A DNA stretch of 8,794 nt from Clostridiales bacterium (GTDB lineage Bacteria; Bacillota; Clostridia; Christensenellales; Aristaeellaceae). Shown one piece after another: positions 6,140 through 8,794 of the stretch; the stretch's first letter is position 1, and every line of letters starts with the position of its first letter. The stretch lies in NCBI GenBank assembly GCA_012513735.1, contig JAAZBR010000113.1, positions 1 to 8,794 of the forward strand, in the 5' to 3' direction. The translations under genes and the position numbers were made by a program. A model generated the notes under the pieces. That model made no database searches and had not been told where the DNA came from. It saw nothing but the letters and a program-made list of their open reading frames with translations.

Positions 6140-6895
6140 TCAGATCTCTTTGGCCAGCCACCGCACAATATTGTGCCACAGCGATGTGTAGGAGGGGCTT
6201 GTGCAAAACTCAGCAGAAGCCCAGTGTGGGGCCAGGTCGCTGGCCCAGGCAACAGATCGACCCTGCCCGAACTGACCTACGGCCAGCAGGGGATCGTTTT
6301 CATAGGCCACTAGGGTCTGGCAACCCTCCTTCAGCCGGGCTCTGTTGTAGCCCAGCAGGCTCAGCGGCCCTGTTATGCCCTTTAACAGGGGGTGCTGGCT
6401 TCCCTGCACCTCTACGTCAATACCCTCCGGGTGCTCCTGCCGGTCATCATGGGGCAGGAAATCCACCGGCAATACGGTTTCCAAAATGCTGCCGTAATAT
6501 TTTCCCTTGCCCTCCATGCCCATGAAGGTTAGGTAGCCACCGGCCATACACAGACCGCCGCCCTGCAACACATAGTCCTTGAGAATCTGCAGCTTGTTGG
6601 GGCTGCGTTTACATTCCACAAAGGTTTCCATGGGCAGCAGAAAGGTATTGGCGCCCACGTCGCTGATGATGATGGCATCGTACTGTTTCAACCCTTCGGC
6701 GCTGTGAGGAAAATCCAGCCCGATCCGGTGGCTGGGCATGTGATGGAAGGAAAAACCGTCCGTGGACAGGACTTTCTCAATGTACTCCGTACCTACCCCA
6801 TAGCTGTCAAAGGTGAATACATCATAGCCCTTTGCTTCCACCGTATGGATCATCCAGGATTCTCCGATCAGCAGCGTGCGCAGCGTTTTGCCCAT
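6140..6895 (-). CDS. GATase1-like (DUF1355-type) protein
   Basis: This 251-residue, probably cytoplasmic protein resembles the 'putative glutamine amidotransferase' family once called DUF1355, which has a class I glutamine-amidotransferase-like alpha/beta fold. Visible family features are GESWMIH near the N-terminus, the Y-IEKVL-G--HMPSHR segment (about 38-57), YDAIIISDVGANTFLL (72-87), the elbow region GGGLCMAGGYLTF (112-124) and a C-terminal GRSVAWASDLAPHW with LWHNIVRWL. Real amidotransferases have G-x-C-x-G-x-Q at the elbow; here it reads G-L-C116-M-A-G-G, so the Cys position is occupied but the context is non-canonical, and no clear His-Glu pair follows. Glutaminase activity is therefore doubtful, and no reaction is established. 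AAGGAGG lies eight bases before the ATG. It is divergent from the ArsR-type regulator, which suggests control by it. In other genomes such genes often lie near sugar-catabolism genes (recollection, not checked). Confidence 0.82.
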   Translation of the reverse strand: MGKTLRTLLIGESWMIHTVEAKGYDVFTFDSYGVGTEYIEKVLSTDGFSFHHMPSHRIGLDFPHSAEGLKQYDAIIISDVGANTFLLPMETFVECKRSPNKLQILKDYVLQGGGLCMAGGYLTFMGMEGKGKYYGSILETVLPVDFLPHDDRQEHPEGIDVEVQGSQHPLLKGITGPLSLLGYNRARLKEGCQTLVAYENDPLLAVGQFGQGRSVAWASDLAPHWASAEFCTSPSYTSLWHNIVRWLAKEI

Positions 6896-6930
6896 GCATT
6901 GTTCCTCCTTACAGATATTAGTTTATGTAT

Positions 6931-6958
6931 TATTGTCCGGACACTACGACAGACAATA
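6931..6958. repeat. Inverted repeat over the minus-strand -10, candidate operator
   Basis: TATTGTC (6931-6937) and GACAATA (6952-6958) are perfect 7-bp inverted arms with a 14-bp gap. The right arm contains the -10 of the minus-strand promoter. Nested inside is a perfect 10-bp palindrome, TGTCCGGACA (6934-6943). The location suits an operator for a dimeric regulator such as the ArsR-type protein encoded just to the right, but binding is inferred only. Confidence 0.5.
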
Positions 6959-6981
6959 TCCCAAGGCGCTAGGTATGTCAA
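6953..6981 (-). promoter_or_regulatory. Promoter of the GATase1-like gene
   Basis: On the minus strand a perfect TTGACA (6981-6976) and TATTGT (6958-6953, 4/6) are 17 bp apart, followed by an untranslated leader of about 50 nt before the RBS and ATG at 6895. The -10 overlaps one arm of an inverted repeat, which suggests that a repressor can block it. Confidence 0.68.
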
Positions 6982-7059
6982 GATTGGCAGATTTGAGAAC
7001 TACTTATAAATCCAATAAACTTCCTGAACGAAGATTCACAATTTACTAACAAATGACCG

Positions 7060-7088
7060 TTGTAAAACGAATTTCAGTTCGCTATAAT
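7060..7088 (+). promoter_or_regulatory. Promoter of the ArsR-type regulator
   Basis: TTGTAA (7060-7065, 4/6) and a perfect TATAAT (7083-7088) are separated by 17 bp, 46 bp before the start codon of the regulator. The surrounding DNA is distinctly AT-rich compared with the flanking genes. Confidence 0.75.
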
Positions 7089-7104
7089 ATGAAACGTTCT
7101 GAAC
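7073..7104. repeat. Imperfect inverted repeat flanking the regulator -10, candidate operator
   Basis: TTCAGTTCG (7073-7081) and CGTTCTGAA (7095-7103) form inverted arms matching at 7 of 9 positions, with the TATAAT box between them. The right arm contains a compact palindrome, GTTC-T-GAAC (7096-7104), at the expected transcription start. A further CTGAACGAAGA at 7024-7034 resembles CTGAACAAGAA at 7099-7109 as a direct repeat. The position fits autoregulation, but no binding evidence exists in the sequence. Confidence 0.45.
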
Positions 7105-7134
7105 AAGAAAAGCATTTGGAAAGAAGGAACTGAC

Positions 7135-8067
7135 ATGCTCTATTACCAGTCCCTCCAAGAGGGGTTTCCGTTGTTTAAGGCCCTGGGTTCCCAGACCCGC
7201 ATTGATATCCTGGAGCTGTTGATCAGAAGCGGCCCCATGCGTATGACAAACATTGCCGCCGAAATGGATATTACCGGCGGCGCGCTGACCAGCCACATCA
7301 AGGCACTCAACGATGCGGGCATTATTGCCATTGAGGAGCGCAGCGGCAAACATGGCATCCAGAAGATCTGTCACATTGTGGATGACCGTATTCTGATCGA
7401 TTATCCTGCGGCAGCCGACCGTGGCCTTAGCCACCGGCTGACAGTCGCCTTGGGCGACTATGCCCGATGCGAAGCCACCGCTCCTTGTGGCCTGGCCACG
7501 GCGGAGCATGCGCTGGAACCCCAGAATGACCCGGCGGTGTTTGACCATGAGTTTCGCAGCCAGGCCGGTTTGCTTTGGCTGGCTGAGGGCACGCTGGAGT
7601 ACTGTTTGCCAAATCCTTTGAAGACAGAAGATGACCCAACCGAGCTGCAGCTCATCCTGGAGCTGGCGGCCGGAACGCCCAGCGCGCCTGCGATGACAGC
7701 GGGCAGCGTGCTGCTTTCCATCAACGACAAGGAGATTGGCAATGTGGAGCTGCCCCTGTTGAAGGGCAAGCTGGGCAACAATACCAAGGCTGTCAACTGG
7801 CGTAAGGGAAGCGGCCTACAGCGGGGCGCCAGCAAGATCGTTCGTATAGACAAGGGGGCCAGTTATCAGGACGGGCATGTGCTATCCGGCGTTAAGCTGA
7901 GCGACCTGAAGCTGGCCGGCGATGAGGAAATCCGCATCAAGCTGCAGGTGTCCGCAGATGGCCCCGGCATGCTGATGTTTGGCCAGGAATACGGCCAGCG
8001 GGAGGAGGGCCTGTCCCTCATGCTGCGGTACAATACCAAGAAGCGCCGCAACACCAAAAAGACCTGA
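7135..8067 (+). CDS. ArsR-type winged-helix regulator with large C-terminal domain
   Basis: This 310-residue DNA-binding protein has an N-terminal winged helix (about 8-80): FKALGSQTRIDILELL is the typical ArsR first helix, MTNIAAEMDITGGALTSHIKAL (37-58) is the helix-turn-helix, and a wing runs to about residue 79. ArsR proteins are usually about 100 residues; here some 230 more follow, including P117-C-G-L-A and a later part rich in beta-strand-like segments (LWLAEGTLEYCLPNPL, LQLILELAAGTPSAPA, INDKEIGNVELPLL). I recall clostridial regulators with the same CGLA and 'ELASEAPG' pattern; their C-terminal region may be a beta-sandwich effector domain for a sugar or glycoside, though this is inference. 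No metal-binding CxC typical of ArsR metal sensors is seen. AAGGA at 7124-7128 supports the start. It is divergent from the GATase1-like gene, its most likely target along with itself. Confidence 0.85.
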   Translation: MLYYQSLQEGFPLFKALGSQTRIDILELLIRSGPMRMTNIAAEMDITGGALTSHIKALNDAGIIAIEERSGKHGIQKICHIVDDRILIDYPAAADRGLSHRLTVALGDYARCEATAPCGLATAEHALEPQNDPAVFDHEFRSQAGLLWLAEGTLEYCLPNPLKTEDDPTELQLILELAAGTPSAPAMTAGSVLLSINDKEIGNVELPLLKGKLGNNTKAVNWRKGSGLQRGASKIVRIDKGASYQDGHVLSGVKLSDLKLAGDEEIRIKLQVSADGPGMLMFGQEYGQREEGLSLMLRYNTKKRRNTKKT

Positions 8068-8071
8068 AGCT

Positions 8072-8118
8072 GAGTGACTCAATCACTCCACAGGCCCGTT
8101 AACTGTGCGGGCCTTTTT
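8072..8118 (+). terminator. Intrinsic terminator after the regulator
   Basis: AGGCCCG (8092-8098) and CGGGCCT (8108-8114) form a GC-rich 7-bp stem with a nine-base loop, followed by TTTTT (8114-8118). A smaller hairpin, GAGTGA/TCACTC (8072-8077 with 8083-8088), lies between it and the stop codon. Transcription of the regulator should end here. Confidence 0.85.
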
Positions 8119-8157
8119 GTACGCCACAAACCCTGCCCTGCTTTGAAGCTGCACGCC

Positions 8158-8186
8158 TTTGCACCGATGATGCCTTGTGGTATACT
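8158..8186 (+). promoter_or_regulatory. Extended -10 promoter of yicC
   Basis: TATACT (8181-8186) is preceded by TG at 8178-8179, giving the extended -10 form TGGTATACT. A weak TTTGCA (8158-8163, 4/6) lies 17 bp upstream. It is 21 bp before the yicC start codon, so the untranslated leader is very short and consists mainly of the RBS. Confidence 0.68.
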
Positions 8187-8207
8187 AAGCGGAAAGGGGG
8201 TAGAGCA

Positions 8208-8794
8208 GTGCGCAGCATGACGGGTTACGCCCGGCACTTTGAGCGGGAGCAAGGGCGGGAGATCACGGTGGAGCTGAAAAGCGTCAACCACCGCTTTCTT
8301 GATCTTGCTTTTCGGCTGCCCCGCCCGCTACAGTTTCTGGAGAATGGCTTGCGCAAGCAGCTTGCCAGCCGCCTGGCTCGGGGCCATGTGGATATTTCCA
8401 TCAACTATGTAAGTAACCGCGATGACAGCGTACAGGTGGAGGTCAACCAACCTCTGGCAAAGGCCTATCATAAGGCGCTGAAGCAATTGGCTAAGGAGAA
8501 TAAGCTGTCCCACGGCCCGGCCCTGGCTGACCTGGCTGCCCTGCCCGAGGTGTTGCGCACTGTGCAGCCCCAGGAAGACGAGGACATGCTCCAGGTACTG
8601 TGTGAGCGGACAATGAATGGCGCAATCAGCCGGTTGTTGGAGGCGCGCAGCCTGGAGGGGGAAGCGCTGAAGGCGGACCTGATGGTGTATTTAAGCAGCC
8701 TGATGACGCTGCAGCAGCAGATGGCGGCGCTGGCCCCCCAGCAGTCCGCCCAGTATCAGCAGCGATTGACGGAGCGGCTTTCCGCGCTGAATGC
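8208..8794 (+). CDS. yicC: YicC/YloC-family endoribonuclease, N-terminal part (3' end outside window)
   Basis: The frame from a GTG at 8208 stays open to the window end and encodes 195 residues of a protein that normally has about 290. The beginning, MRSMTGYAR with ELKSVNHRFLDL-FRLP and L-RGHVDISI-Y, is the diagnostic N-terminal domain of the YicC family (E. coli YicC begins MIRSMTAYAR). Members are cytoplasmic endoribonucleases; E. coli YicC has been linked to small-RNA turnover. The GTG is chosen because AAAGGGGG (8193-8200) lies seven bases upstream and because it restores the conserved R-S-M-T-G-Y; the ATG at 8217 would cut this off. In Firmicutes the gene usually opens a run with remA, gmk and rpoZ, which would be expected just beyond the window. 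In Bacillus the orthologue is called yloC. Confidence 0.93.
   Translation, partial: MRSMTGYARHFEREQGREITVELKSVNHRFLDLAFRLPRPLQFLENGLRKQLASRLARGHVDISINYVSNRDDSVQVEVNQPLAKAYHKALKQLAKENKLSHGPALADLAALPEVLRTVQPQEDEDMLQVLCERTMNGAISRLLEARSLEGEALKADLMVYLSSLMTLQQQMAALAPQQSAQYQQRLTERLSALN

Noticed and set aside
7036..7548. 170-codon minus-strand frame running into the regulator promoter region
   Set aside because: It is antisense to the winged-helix coding sequence, ends in the AT-rich promoter region and has no family match.

Overview
The window is typical of a moderately GC-rich Gram-positive bacterium, most likely a member of the Clostridia (an Oscillospiraceae/Ruminococcaceae-like gut Firmicute). 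The signs are strong AAAGGAGG-type ribosome binding sites, sigma-A type promoters (TTGACA/TATACT), a T-box riboswitch in front of thrS, and several protein types I associate with Clostridia: a DxE-variant metallophosphoesterase, a ParB-like/BMP fusion protein, and an ArsR-type regulator with a large C-terminal domain. The taxonomic placement is inference. No mobile element, CRISPR array, tRNA or rRNA was seen.

Layout. (1) Positions 1-1134 hold the end of a sugar-type ABC transporter operon: the C-terminal tail of one permease, overlapping by 4 nt (ATGA) a complete second permease of the RbsC/BPD_transp_2 family. A 13-bp perfect hairpin follows. (2) Positions 1191-3873 form a self-contained two-gene unit with its own near-consensus promoter and a strong terminator: a calcineurin-like metallophosphoesterase, then a 631-residue protein that joins a ParB-like N-terminal region to a BMP/PnrA-type substrate-binding-protein fold but has no secretion signal. 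The two reading frames overlap by 41 nt. This is the least understood and most interesting part of the window. (3) On the minus strand, positions 6098 down to 3893 hold thrS (threonyl-tRNA synthetase). It is preceded by a TTGACA-18-TATACT promoter and a T-box leader in which an ACC threonine specifier, the T-box sequence and the intrinsic terminator can all be located. (4) Positions 6140-8067 hold a divergent pair: a GATase1-like (DUF1355-type) protein on the minus strand and an ArsR-type winged-helix regulator on the plus strand. The AT-rich region between them carries a promoter in each direction and inverted repeats that overlap the -10 elements, so the regulator probably controls itself and its neighbour. 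(5) From 8158 to the window end, an extended -10 promoter drives yicC/yloC, an endoribonuclease-family gene cut off by the window edge.

The units look transcriptionally independent: most are bounded by recognisable promoters and hairpin terminators. The exception is the GATase1-like gene, for which no clear terminator is visible before the thrS promoter, so some readthrough into the T-box leader is possible. Housekeeping functions (thrS, yicC) sit between accessory, probably carbohydrate- or nucleoside-related, functions.
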